64,000 bases of DNA from Streptomyces sp. NBC_00448. Its GTDB lineage: Bacteria; Actinomycetota; Actinomycetes; Streptomycetales; Streptomycetaceae. Below the pieces are notes generated by a model. The model was not told where the DNA came from and made no database searches. It worked only from the letters and a program-made list of their open reading frames with translations. Positions 35,679 to 43,406 of this stretch are shown here, piece after piece. The translations under genes and the position numbers were made by a program. The stretch's first letter is position 1. Each line of letters begins with the position of its first letter. The stretch is from NCBI RefSeq assembly GCF_036014115.1, contig NZ_CP107913.1, positions 2,979,001-3,043,000 on the forward strand, read 5' to 3'.

Positions 35679-36530
35679 TCACCGCAGGGCGTCGATGGCC
35701 CGCACGATCAGCGCCCGCGCCTCCGCGCCGTACACCGCCATCTTCCGCAACTGCTCGAACGCGCTGACGTAGAGCGCGATCTCGCCGGGCTGGGTGATGT
35801 TGACCTGCGCGGAGATCAGTTCCACGCAGGCGAGGTCCCGATCGAAGACCATGAACGTCTCCGCGGCCCACAGCGGCCGGTCCCGTGTCGCCATCGGGAT
35901 GACCCCCAGTGACACCGCGGGCAGCGCGCCCGCGGTGAGGAGGTATCCGAGTTGCGCGGCCATCGCCTCCGCATCGCCGAGTTGGTACCGCAGGACGGCT
36001 TCTTCGACAAGGAGCACGAACCGACGACCGGGCCGGTGAATGATCTGAGAGCGCTCAAGACGGGCCGCCGCGGCCTCGGCACCGTCGTCCGGGAGACCAA
36101 GGAAGCGGGCGTTCGCCGAGAGCAGCGCCCGCGCGTAGCCCTCGGTCTGGAGGAACCCCGGGACGAGCGTGGTCGAGTAGACGCGGAACTGCGCGGTGGA
36201 CTCGTACAGCGTCCGATAGCTGTCCTGGAGCTTTCGGAGCCCGTCACGAGCCTGCCGCTTCCACTCGGTGTACAGCGACTCGGCATGCAGGGACGCCGCG
36301 ATCAGGTCGGCCGCCTGTTCTTCGCCGCCGGTGGCCCGGCACCACAGCCGGATGTCGGTCGGCGACGGCGGAGTACGTGCGTTCTCGATACGCGAGGTCT
36401 TGGCGTGATGCCAGGAGCACCGGTTGGCCAGCTCCGTCACCGTCAGGCCGGCCGTTCGGCGCAGCCCCCGGAGGCGTCGGGCGACGTCTTCCCGGGCGGC
36501 CTGCGCGGACGATGACGGCGATGCGGGCAT
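35679..36530 (-). CDS. XRE-family regulator with DUF5753 domain
   Basis: A 283-residue relative of the regulator at 81-935. It has a helix-turn-helix (LRGLRRTAGLTVTELANRC, KTSRIENAR) and a DUF5753 domain (LVPGFLQTEGYARALLSANA, SLGVIPM, ITQPGEIALYVSAFEQLRKMA). The ATG at 36530 lies 26 bases after the DUF6879 stop; an upstream GTG at 36590 would overlap that gene. No DUF397 gene follows; the DUF6879 gene takes its place, an alternative pairing seen in actinomycetes. Confidence 0.88.
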   Translation of the reverse strand: MPASPSSSAQAAREDVARRLRGLRRTAGLTVTELANRCSWHHAKTSRIENARTPPSPTDIRLWCRATGGEEQAADLIAASLHAESLYTEWKRQARDGLRKLQDSYRTLYESTAQFRVYSTTLVPGFLQTEGYARALLSANARFLGLPDDGAEAAAARLERSQIIHRPGRRFVLLVEEAVLRYQLGDAEAMAAQLGYLLTAGALPAVSLGVIPMATRDRPLWAAETFMVFDRDLACVELISAQVNITQPGEIALYVSAFEQLRKMAVYGAEARALIVRAIDALR

Positions 36531-36555
36531 GGGCGGGGCTACCGGTGCTCTCTGG

Positions 36556-37089
36556 CTAGCGGATCTTGTACTGGTCGTGTGGGATGCCACGATCCCAGAT
36601 CTGCTCGAACGCGGTCACGCATTGCTGGACGACGGCCGGGTCGGTGACCAGTTCCATGTCGGGATCGGCCCAGTTGCCGTCGCCGGTGAAGTGGTTGAAC
36701 AGCACGGTCTCGCCGTCGAAGATCCACAGGTCGGCGCCGGGCACCAGCAGCGTCGCCGCCCGGTGCCGGGGCAGCCACCGCACCTGCTCGCCCGCGACCA
36801 CGTTGACGACGGTGCCCGCGTGCTCGTACCGGATGTACTCGGTGGCGGGCTCGGAGACGATCCGGGCCCGGCGGACGGTGACGCCGCGGGCTCGGGTCCG
36901 GGTGATCAGGTCCACCCACGGCGTCCAGTACGCCGAGGTTGGGTCGATGTCGCGCAGCCCGCCGGCCCGCCAGCGTTCGAAGTCCGTGATCTCGTCGCCG
37001 ACGGCGTACTGGTCACGCATCTCCAGATGTACGGCCGAGGTCCGGGTCGCTTCCAGCAGGCCCTCGAAGTCCACTTCGCTCGGCAACAT
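36556..37089 (-). CDS. DUF6879 family protein
   Basis: A 177-residue protein with the family signature: AVHLEMRDQYAVGDEITDF, RARGVTVRRARIVSEPATEYIRYEH, VRWLPRHRAATLLVPGADLW and the end DRGIPHDQYKIR. DUF6879 proteins are encoded beside XRE-DUF5753 regulators in Streptomyces. The function is unknown. Its start overlaps the 3' end of the broken gene 37013-37321. Confidence 0.85.
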   Translation of the reverse strand: MLPSEVDFEGLLEATRTSAVHLEMRDQYAVGDEITDFERWRAGGLRDIDPTSAYWTPWVDLITRTRARGVTVRRARIVSEPATEYIRYEHAGTVVNVVAGEQVRWLPRHRAATLLVPGADLWIFDGETVLFNHFTGDGNWADPDMELVTDPAVVQQCVTAFEQIWDRGIPHDQYKIR

Positions 37090-37321
37090 CGCATGCCCTC
37101 CTCAGGATCGGGATCATGTGCGGCGGAATCCGGATGGCCGTCTCGTGGTCGGGGATTCCCTTCGCGTGGCCCGGCGCGGTGGTGTCGACGCACTCCTGGC
37201 GGGTGGGCTCGTCGGCGATCTAGCTCTGCACGACGAGGTCGCGGGTGTAGGGGTCGACCCACACGGTGGAAGAGCCGTTGTGCCCGGTGTCGGGGTCGAT
37301 GCCGATGAACAGTAAGGCCAT
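37013..37321 (-). pseudogene. small DUF6879-associated protein broken by an in-frame TAG
   Basis: The ATG at 37321 with a GAGGGAG site opens a frame reading ALLFIGIDPDTGHNGSSTVW and VDPYTRDLVVQS, stopped by TAG at 37220-37222. The same frame then continues coherently for 68 codons (IADEPTRQECVDTT, ETAIRIPPHMIPILRRACDV, AERSGL) to TGA at 37013. The downstream part matches what I know of the intact family, so the amber codon (probably from TGG) appears to be a disabling mutation. Confidence 0.7.
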
Positions 37322-37545
37322 GGCGGTGATCTCCCTCTGCGTGGTGCGCCTTTGTGCTCCACCTTCGCGATGGACCGAGCCACCGTCAAGACCACCTCTC
37401 TCACATGTCCCTTGGCACATGCTCTTGGTGCACATCTGCGCACATCGCTTACGGTGCCGCGCATCGCGCTCGTAGCGTGGCCGGAAGAAGGCCCCCCGGC
37501 CGTGCGACGGTCCGGGGCAGCGGCCACGCCGGCGAGGGGCGCAGC

Positions 37546-37839
37546 ATGCGGCGGACGACGACACGGCGGCTCACCGTCGGGGTCCTGCTCGATGAAGATC
37601 TGCGGGTCCCGCGGGTGTGGGCGTTGGAGGCGGCTTGCGCCGAACTCGCCGCCCGCCCGCTCGACGTCACGCTCGCCGAGTTGGAAGCGGTACTGGCCGC
37701 ACCGGTCACCTGCGAGGCGGGCCGGCGGCTCCATCTGCTGGTGTCCGCTCTGTACCACCACGCAGGGGCGTCATTGCCCCTCACAGAACAGCTGCGCGCC
37801 CGTATCCAGGCCGCTCAGACCACCACCGACAAGGAGTGA
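37546..37839 (+). CDS. small hypothetical protein
   Basis: A 97-residue helical protein (RLTVGVLLDEDLRVPRVWAL, LAELEAVLAAPV, RRLHLLVSALYHHAG). No known motif. The ATG at 37546 follows GCGAGGGG. It is the first of three tightly packed plus-strand small genes (stop to next ATG five bases). The 224-base gap before it is the divergent promoter region and contains a GTGC-N8-GCAC dyad near 37427. Confidence 0.6.
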   Translation: MRRTTTRRLTVGVLLDEDLRVPRVWALEAACAELAARPLDVTLAELEAVLAAPVTCEAGRRLHLLVSALYHHAGASLPLTEQLRARIQAAQTTTDKE

Positions 37840-37844
37840 TCGTC

Positions 37845-37928
37845 ATGTCGTGCTCGAACCCCGACTGCCGTAAGGGCGGCTGCACCACCGACCCCAAGTC
37901 CGCGCCGGCCAGCAGTTCGAAGAGGTGA
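37845..37928 (+). CDS. 27-residue Cys-rich peptide
   Basis: A tiny ORF, MSCSNPDCRKGGCTTDPKSA and seven more residues, ending SSSKR. It has three cysteines in 13 residues. It is supported by an AAGGAG ribosome site overlapping the upstream stop, and by overlap of its TGA with the following gene. It is too short for confident family assignment; metal binding or a precursor peptide is possible but unsupported. Confidence 0.5.
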   Translation: MSCSNPDCRKGGCTTDPKSAPASSSKR

Positions 37929-37930
37929 CC

Positions 37931-38275
37931 GTGCGGCGCCCGACGGCCGCCGAGGCAGCGGCATCGCCGCAGTGCGCTACGGCCGACCGGCTCGACTGGC
38001 CCGAGCCGCACGCCTGGTGCCCGGGCAACACGGTACTGCGGCTGCCGGGCGACACGGACGCGAACGTCCCCGTGCAGACGTACCGGTGCGGATGCGACTG
38101 CCACGCCGACCAGCAGCCGCACACCGTCTACGTCGGCTCCCCGGCGGCGACGCCGACCACGCCCGGGCGGCCTCCGCGGGAACCGCGCATCAAGAAGCCC
38201 CTCCCGTCTGGCGCGGGAGGGGCTGGACCGGGGGTGGGCGTGGACGGTTTCGAACCGCCGACATCCGCCTTGTAA
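37931..38275 (+). CDS. Cys-rich small protein running into the tRNA-Val gene
   Basis: A 114-residue frame. Residues ~10-70 look like a real domain (CATADRLDWPEPHAWCPGN, YRCGCDCHADQQP) with five cysteines and two histidines near the end, probably zinc binding. Beyond ~residue 85 the frame passes through the tRNA terminator and ends inside the tRNA-Val gene, reading DGFEPPTSAL, a well-known translation of antisense tRNA sequence. The true 3' end was therefore probably lost. GTG 37931 has GAGGTG upstream. Confidence 0.45.
   Translation: MRRPTAAEAAASPQCATADRLDWPEPHAWCPGNTVLRLPGDTDANVPVQTYRCGCDCHADQQPHTVYVGSPAATPTTPGRPPREPRIKKPLPSGAGGAGPGVGVDGFEPPTSAL
38196..38224 (-). terminator. terminator of the tRNA-Val gene
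   Basis: AGCCCCTCCCG (38196-38206) and CGGGAGGGGCT (38214-38224) form a perfect 11-bp stem with a 7-base loop, 10 bases past the tRNA 3' end. On the minus strand it is followed by TTCTTG. Confidence 0.8.
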
Positions 38276-38306
38276 GGGCGGCGCTCTACCACTGAGCTAC
38301 ACGCCC
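38235..38306 (-). tRNA. tRNA-Val (anticodon UAC)
   Basis: On the minus strand a full cloverleaf can be drawn: acceptor GGGCGTG/CACGCCC, D-arm AGCTCAGTGGTAGAGC, anticodon arm CCGCC-CTTACAA-GGCGG with anticodon TAC, T-arm GGCGG-TTCGAAA-CCGTC, discriminator A. It is 72 nt and CCA is not encoded. The T-loop and D-loop are canonical. Confidence 0.95.
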
Positions 38307-38525
38307 CGGGGGTTTGCGACGTCACAGGTTACCCCGGGGTGGGGCGTGCTCGGCAAGCGCGGCGGGCCGGGCGGCGGGCCGGAGCGGGTCCGGCGGCGGA
38401 GCTCGGGCTGGAGTCGGCGGGGCCGGAGCGCGGGCGCGGGGAAAGGGGGCCGTGTGTTCGGGCCGGGTGGGTGGGAGGATGGGGCGGACGACAGTGAGCA
38501 GCGAGCGCGGGGAGAGAGTGTCACT

Positions 38526-39767
38526 GTGACGACGGCACGTTCGTGGTGGCGGCGCGGCGACGACCTGCGTGCGGAGGCCCAGGCGGCGAAGGACGCCGCG
38601 GCCCAGGCGTTCTACGACCTGGACACGGCCCAGCGGGACCTGGAGATCTCGATAGAGACGATCTCCGCGGTCGACGACACCCCGCAGGCCAGGCGGGCGC
38701 TGGACGGCTTCCGGGCGCTCGGCGAGAAGATCGACCGGGTCAGCGGCGCCTACATCGCGACCGTCGACGCCCACGACATCGACCGGGACGACCTGGACCA
38801 CGCGGCGGCCTCGCGGGCCGTGACCGAGCTGACCCGGGCGAAGGACGACCTGACCAACGCGAAGACCGAGCTGGAGCGGTACCAGGCCGGCCTCGCCCCG
38901 CTGCTGGGCAAGGCCGAGACGCAGCTCGCCCAGCTGGCGCCCGCCCGGGAGCGGGCCAAGCAGTCGCTGCTCGCGGCGAGCCAGGCGCTGGACGCGGTGC
39001 GCGCGGCGGGGCTGAAGGCCGACGCGCTGGCGGCCCGGCTCGCCTCGCTCGGCCCGGAGCTCACAAAGCTCAACGAGGGCGCGAGCAAGCACGGCGTGCG
39101 GGAGACGGTCCGGCGGGCCGACGAGATGCGGCGCACCGCGGACGCGGTCAGGGCCGAGGCCGAGCGGCTGCCCGAGCAGGCGAAGGAGATCGACAAGCGG
39201 CTGGTGTCGCTGCGTACCCGGGTGCAGGCACTCGGCACCCGGGCGGAGGGGGTGGCCCCCGTGCTCAGCGAGTTGCGGCGCCGTTTCTCCGCCGCCTGCT
39301 GGCAGGACCTGCAGGCGGTGCCGGATCAGGCCGCGCAGGCGGTCCGGCTCGCCGAGCAGGCACTCGCCGAGGCCCGGGTGGCTCGTACGGAGCAGCGCTG
39401 GGCCGACGCGACCTCGCGGCTGGCGACCGTACGTACGCAGATGGACGACGTGGACGGCGCCGTGGCCGCCGCAGGGGATCGGCTGCGCCGGCTCAACGAG
39501 GTCAGCAAGGACCCGACCGGCGAGGTGGAGAAGACGCGGTTCGCGATTCGTGACGCGCAGCGGCTGGCGATGCAGGGGCGGAGTACGCCCGAGCCCCGGC
39601 ATGCGCGGCCGCTCGACGAGGCGGTGGCGCGGCTCGACCGCGCCGTGGGCGCGCTGGAGGGGCGGCACCCCGATTACTGGGCGTTCCTCACGGAGACCGC
39701 GGCGGTGCGGGACACGGTGAACCGGGTGGTGTCCAATATTCGGGAGGACCGCGCGGCGGGGCGTTGA
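38526..39767 (+). CDS. coiled-coil protein
   Basis: A 413-residue protein that is almost entirely alpha-helical and rich in Ala, Arg, Glu and Leu with heptad-like spacing (LRAEAQAAKDAAAQAFYDLD, LAEQALAEARVARTEQRW). There is no membrane helix or signal peptide. It starts VTTARSWWRRGDD. GTG 38526 has GGGGAGAGAG upstream. Such proteins in Streptomyces are annotated as hypothetical; a structural or cytoskeletal-adaptor role is possible. The ORF is open upstream to 38346, but that part is Gly/Arg low complexity and lies beside the tRNA. Confidence 0.75.
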   Translation: MTTARSWWRRGDDLRAEAQAAKDAAAQAFYDLDTAQRDLEISIETISAVDDTPQARRALDGFRALGEKIDRVSGAYIATVDAHDIDRDDLDHAAASRAVTELTRAKDDLTNAKTELERYQAGLAPLLGKAETQLAQLAPARERAKQSLLAASQALDAVRAAGLKADALAARLASLGPELTKLNEGASKHGVRETVRRADEMRRTADAVRAEAERLPEQAKEIDKRLVSLRTRVQALGTRAEGVAPVLSELRRRFSAACWQDLQAVPDQAAQAVRLAEQALAEARVARTEQRWADATSRLATVRTQMDDVDGAVAAAGDRLRRLNEVSKDPTGEVEKTRFAIRDAQRLAMQGRSTPEPRHARPLDEAVARLDRAVGALEGRHPDYWAFLTETAAVRDTVNRVVSNIREDRAAGR

Positions 39768-39789
39768 CGGACCCCCCGACTCGGGTCGG

Positions 39790-39878
39790 CCCGCCGTCCC
39801 GGGACCACCCGCCGGGTTGGGCTGGTCGGCTCCGTTCTCCCCCAGAGCTTCGCCTGGGAGGTACCCCACGCGCCCCTG
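39790..39878 (-). repeat. dispersed intergenic repeat, copy A
   Basis: Inverted relative to copies B and C. Read on the minus strand it shares CAGGGGCGCGTGGGG, CCTCCCAGGCGAAGCTCTGG and GGTGGTCCCGG with the copies at 50774 and 61577. It lies between the convergent genes ending at 39767 and 40131. The 363-base gap holds only this and the short direct repeat at 39888/40088. Confidence 0.85.
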
Positions 39879-39887
39879 AGCAAGTGC

Positions 39888-40108
39888 GGGCACTCCCCCG
39901 GGCACCCCCGTTGGGCTGGGGTAGCTGCCTCGGCTGCACCGTTCAACACCGGCCGGTTGTGGGCTGGTCAGCTCCGTTGACAGCACCCGCACGCGCCGCT
40001 CAGTAGGTGCGGGACCTCCCGCCGCACCCGGCGTCAGGGGTACGGAGTCCCGCCGCACGGCCGTCAACCGCCAGTGGTGGGGTGGATGGGCACTCCCCCG
40101 GGCACCCC
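39888..40108 (+). repeat. 21-bp direct repeat pair
   Basis: GGGCACTCCCCCGGGCACCC plus one C occurs identically at 39888-39908 and 40088-40108, 200 bases apart, in the gap after the coiled-coil gene. Sequence between them includes imperfect repeats of CTGGTCAGCTCCGTTG. No coding sense is visible. Confidence 0.75.
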
Positions 40109-40130
40109 GGGCGCCCCCGGGGGGACAGGG

Positions 40131-40352
40131 TCAGCCGCAGCAACCTCCTCCGCAGCAGCCTCCTCCGCCGGAACCCCCGGAGGGCCCTGCGGGGGAAGGG
40201 GAGGACGAGGAGGCGACGGAGACGGTGGAGAGGAGCTTGACCGTGTCGGCGTGGCCGCGGGGGCAGGGTGCGGGGGCGTCGGACTGGGACATGGGGCGGC
40301 GCATCTCGAAGGTGAAGCCGCACGCCTTGCAGCGGTACTCGTAACGGGGCAT
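40131..40352 (-). CDS. FmdB-type zinc-ribbon protein
   Basis: A 73-residue protein beginning PRYEYRCKACGFTFEMRRPM, the FmdB/CxxC_CxxC regulatory zinc-ribbon signature, with a second ligand pair in APCPRGH. The C-terminus is Ser/Gly-rich ending GGGGCCGGGCCG, four extra cysteines. The ATG is at 40352. FmdB-type proteins bind zinc; many are of unknown function. Confidence 0.85.
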   Translation of the reverse strand: MPRYEYRCKACGFTFEMRRPMSQSDAPAPCPRGHADTVKLLSTVSVASSSSPSPAGPSGGSGGGGCCGGGCCG

Positions 40353-40449
40353 GCCCTCAGGGTAGCCGGAGCGGTGGGCAGGGTCGGCGTTCATCCACAG
40401 GTAACCCGGGTGACGCCGGACGACCGCCCGGGTGTGGCATCTTCCGGCC

Positions 40450-41052
40450 ATGGACACCGCCCCCCTCGACGCGCTGGAAGCGCTCTTCCTCGGCGCCGGC
40501 GCCGACCAGTACCTCGGCGAGGACGTCACCCAGGCCCAGCACATGCTGCAAGCGGCGGCGCTCGCCGAGGCCGACGGCGCCCGGCCCGCGCTGGTGGCCG
40601 CGGCGCTGCTGCACGACATCGGCCACTTCCACGGCACCGTGAGCGGCGAGGAGTGGCTGGAAGGCACCGACAACCGGCACAGCCACACGGGTGCGGACCG
40701 GCTCGCCGCGTGGTTCGGCCCGGACGTCACGGAGCCGGTACGGCTGCACGTGGCCGCCAAGCGGTATCTGTGCCGCGCCGAACCCGGCTACCACGACAAG
40801 CTCTCCGCCGAGTCGGTGCGGACCCTGGCGCTGCAGGGCGGCCCGATGACGGTCGCGCAGGCGCGGGCGTACGAAGCCGAGCCGTACGCCCGCGACGCGG
40901 TGACGCTGCGCCGCTGGGACGAGCGGGCGAAGGACCCGGCCGCGCGGGTGCCGCCCTTCGCCCACTACCGCCCGCTGCTGGCCGCCCTGCTCAGGCCCGA
41001 GACGCCCGAGGCGTCGGCGACACCCGAGACGCCGGCGACACCCGCCTCATAA
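40450..41052 (+). CDS. HD-domain oxygenase, PhnZ-like
   Basis: A 200-residue HD protein close to PhnZ-type mixed-valence di-iron oxygenases. Tyr21 and Glu24 (DQYLGEDV) match the PhnZ Tyr/Glu lid pair. Metal ligands appear as His31 (QHMLQAA), His55-Asp56 (LLHDIGHF), His77 (DNRHSHTG), His100 (RLHVAAKRYL) and Asp157 (RRWDERAK), with spacing close to PhnZ. PhnZ cleaves 2-amino-1-hydroxyethylphosphonate; whether this protein uses a phosphonate is open because no phosphonate genes are adjacent. The C-terminal tail is Pro/Thr-rich. Confidence 0.82.
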   Translation: MDTAPLDALEALFLGAGADQYLGEDVTQAQHMLQAAALAEADGARPALVAAALLHDIGHFHGTVSGEEWLEGTDNRHSHTGADRLAAWFGPDVTEPVRLHVAAKRYLCRAEPGYHDKLSAESVRTLALQGGPMTVAQARAYEAEPYARDAVTLRRWDERAKDPAARVPPFAHYRPLLAALLRPETPEASATPETPATPAS

Positions 41053-41118
41053 GCCCGCGCGCCGGGCCGCCGCCACCCGCCACCCGCCACCTACCCCCAC
41101 TCCGCTACCCCCGCCACC

Positions 41119-41778
41119 TCACCGCTTGCGGGCCAGCGTCGTGCCGTCCGCGACCGTCAGCAGCACGTCGTCGACCCGGTCGTCGGCCCGCACCCGGTCG
41201 TTGAACTCGCGGATCGCCGCGGCCCCGCCGCCCCTGCCGAGGTCGGTGACCTCGCCGTGGAAGAGGGTGTTGTCGACCACGAGGAGGCCGCCGGGGTTCA
41301 TTCGCGGCACCAGCTCCTCCCAGTAGTCGATGTAGGAGCCCTTGTCCGCGTCGAGGAAGACCAGGTCGATCCACGGGCCTTCCGGCAGCGCCCGCAGCGT
41401 CTCGATCGCGGGGGCGATCCGCAGGTCGATCCGGTCCGCGACGCCCGCCTCCGCCCAGGCCGCGCGCCCCACCGAGGTCCACTCCTCGGAGACGTCGCAG
41501 GCGATGACCCGGCCGCCCTCCGGCAGCGCCGCCGCCATCGACAGCGTCGAGAAGCCGGTGAACGTGCCGACCTCCACGATCTGGCGGGCCCCGGTGAGCC
41601 GGACCAGGAACTCCAGCAGCGGGCCTTGCTCCTGCGCCGTCTGGAGCCCGGCGGAGTCCGCGAACCGACGGTGCGTGGTCTCCACCAGCGCGCGCTGGGC
41701 CGGGCTCAGCGGCGGGTTGTGCGCGAGGACGTACGCGTACAACTCCGGGGTGAGCGGGGGGTTCTTCGTCTCGTACAA
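41119..41778 (-). CDS. O-methyltransferase (class I SAM)
   Basis: A 219-residue enzyme of the methyltransf_3 (catechol O-methyltransferase-like) family. Motif I is IVEVGTFTGFSTLSMA, then RVIACDVSEEW. IDLVFLDADKGSYIDYWEEL provides the metal-binding Asp region and GGLLVVDNTLFHGEV the second. Such enzymes methylate catechol-type hydroxyls using SAM and Mg2+. The substrate is unknown. It is convergent with the HD oxygenase gene. Confidence 0.9.
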   Translation of the reverse strand: MYETKNPPLTPELYAYVLAHNPPLSPAQRALVETTHRRFADSAGLQTAQEQGPLLEFLVRLTGARQIVEVGTFTGFSTLSMAAALPEGGRVIACDVSEEWTSVGRAAWAEAGVADRIDLRIAPAIETLRALPEGPWIDLVFLDADKGSYIDYWEELVPRMNPGGLLVVDNTLFHGEVTDLGRGGGAAAIREFNDRVRADDRVDDVLLTVADGTTLARKR

Positions 41779-41844
41779 CGTCTTCTCCCGTGAACGGTGT
41801 CAGGCTCAGGCCCGGCCCGGGGTCCGTCGCCCTAGGCTGGCCGG

Positions 41845-42477
41845 ATGCTCGTCGATGACGTGATCGCGTTGGTACCCAGCATCCCAGGCCGCCGAGCCCT
41901 GCTCGGGTTGGCGGGCGCGCCGGCCGCCGGAAAGTCGACGCTCGCGCAGCGACTGGTCAGCGGCGTCAACGGCCGGCTCGGCGCGGACACGGCGGCGTAC
42001 GTGCCGATGGACGGATTCCACCTGTCCAACGCCCAGTTGGACCGGCTGGAGCTGCGCGGACGCAAGGGGGCGCCCGAGACGTTCGACGTCGACGGGTACG
42101 TGCACCTGCTGCGCCGGCTGCGGGCGATCCGTGAACGGCCGGTCTACGCGCCCGGGTTCGACCGGCGGCTCGACGAGCCGGTGGCCGCCGCCCTGGTCGT
42201 CCCCGCCACCGCGCGGCTCGTCGTCACCGAGGGGAACTACCTGGCCGACGACGGGGCCGGCTGGTCGGAGGTCCGCGACCTCCTCGACGAGCTCTGGTAC
42301 GTCGACACGCCCCGGCGGCTGCGCGAACGCCGGCTGCTGCACCGGCACGTAGGGGGCGGGCGCTCCCAGGACGAGGCGATCGCCTTCATCGCCGACAGCG
42401 AGCGGCCCAACGCCCGACGGGCCGAGTCCGGCCGCGCCCACTGCTCCCGCGTCATCAGCGCGGAACGGGGTGCCTGA
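41845..42477 (+). CDS. P-loop kinase, uridine-kinase/phosphoribulokinase-like
   Basis: A 210-residue kinase. The Walker A loop is LAGAPAAGKSTLAQRL (residues ~22-37), followed by YVPMDGFHLSNAQLDRLELR and GAPETFDVDGYVHLL, the PRK/uridine-kinase-like substrate region. LVVTEGNYLADD is the Walker B segment. Annotators usually call these nucleoside/nucleotide kinase family proteins. It is divergent from the O-methyltransferase gene. Confidence 0.9.
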   Translation: MLVDDVIALVPSIPGRRALLGLAGAPAAGKSTLAQRLVSGVNGRLGADTAAYVPMDGFHLSNAQLDRLELRGRKGAPETFDVDGYVHLLRRLRAIRERPVYAPGFDRRLDEPVAAALVVPATARLVVTEGNYLADDGAGWSEVRDLLDELWYVDTPRRLRERRLLHRHVGGGRSQDEAIAFIADSERPNARRAESGRAHCSRVISAERGA

Positions 42478-42549
42478 CCCCGACCCGTTCCGGCGGCACC
42501 CGACCGGCTCCGGTGATGCCCGCCCGGCCCCCTCGGGATCTCGTGGCCC

Positions 42550-42585
42550 ATACATGTATCCATGCTAGGGTGCATGTATGGATAC
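42550..42585. promoter_or_regulatory. palindromic operator at the GntR start
   Basis: ATACATGTAT (42550-42559) is a perfect palindrome. TATCCATGC (42557-42565) recurs inverted, with a two-base gap, in GCATGTATGGATA (42572-42584), which spans the GntR start codon. It is unusually AT-rich for its surroundings. It is probably the autoregulatory operator; inference. Confidence 0.5.
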
Positions 42586-43264
42586 CTCACCTCCCGACTC
42601 CGCGCACCGCCAGGACCGGCCCGCCTCGGCCGCCGAGCGGGCGTACGCCGACACCAAGGAGCGGATTCTCGCCGGCGACCTGCCCGGCGGCAGCCTGATC
42701 AGCGAGGTCGAGGTCGCCGACCGGATCGGGCTGAGCCGCACCCCGGTCCGGGCCGCCTTCCTGCGCCTGGAGAGCGAGGAGTTGCTGCGGCTGATCCCCA
42801 AGCGGGGCGCGGTCGTGGTGCCGGTCCCGCCGCACGAGGCCGCCAACGTGCTGGAGGTGCGCGAGGCGCTGGAGTGCGCGGCGGTCCGGCGACTGCTGGC
42901 GGGCGACGACGACCGGCTCGCCGAGGCCGTCGCCCTGCTGCGCCGCCGCCTGAGCGAGCAGGAGGCACCCGCCCGGGACCTGGACGTCGACACCTTCACC
43001 CGCCTCGACCAGGCGTTCCACCTCGCGATCGTCGCCGTCTCGGGCAACAGCCTCGCCGAGCGGTTCTACGCCTCCCTCGGCGACCGGCAACGGCGGATGG
43101 CCGTCCACGCGCTGCGGCCCCGGCCGGACCGGCTGAGCGTGCTCGCGCGGGAACACGAGGCGCTGGTGACCCACATCGCCGCGCGCGACGAGACCGCCTT
43201 CGCCGCGGCGCTGCGCCGCCACCTCGACGACACCCACCGGGCGCTGGACGGCGGCGACCGCTGA
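42578..43264 (+). CDS. GntR-family regulator (FCD subgroup)
   Basis: A 228-residue regulator. The winged helix is ISEVEVADRIGLSRTPVRAAFLRLESEELLRLIPKRGA (~residues 38-75). The FCD ligand domain follows (EVREALECAAVRRL, LDQAFHLAIVAVSGNSLAERFY, REHEALVTHIAARDE), with the conserved acidic/His metal-site residues present. The ATG at 42578 has AGGGTG nearby. An MFS gene follows 143 bases downstream and is the probable target. Confidence 0.92.
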   Translation: MDTSPPDSAHRQDRPASAAERAYADTKERILAGDLPGGSLISEVEVADRIGLSRTPVRAAFLRLESEELLRLIPKRGAVVVPVPPHEAANVLEVREALECAAVRRLLAGDDDRLAEAVALLRRRLSEQEAPARDLDVDTFTRLDQAFHLAIVAVSGNSLAERFYASLGDRQRRMAVHALRPRPDRLSVLAREHEALVTHIAARDETAFAAALRRHLDDTHRALDGGDR

Positions 43265-43324
43265 CCATGCGAAGGACCGCGCACAGCACACCGGCGACAG
43301 CACGGCGGAGCCCGACGGCACCCG

Positions 43325-43369
43325 CACGAACGGCGTCGGCACGAACGGCACCGACACGAACGGCGTCGA
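43325..43369 (+). repeat. 15-bp repeat, three tandem copies
   Basis: CACGAACGGCGTCGG, CACGAACGGCACCGA and CACGAACGGCGTCGA occur head to tail in the gap between the GntR and MFS genes. This is the main content of the 142-base gap. Confidence 0.85.
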
Positions 43370-43406
43370 GCGCCGTACGGCCCGCCGCACGGAGCGGAGC
43401 GGCCCG

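Noticed and set aside
38236..38275. DGFEPPTSAL reading at the end of the small ORF
   Set aside because: This is antisense tRNA translation, a known annotation artefact, not protein sequence.
38346..38525. N-terminal extension of the coiled-coil protein
   Set aside because: Gly/Arg low complexity beside the tRNA; the GTG at 38526 has a good ribosome site and a sensible start.
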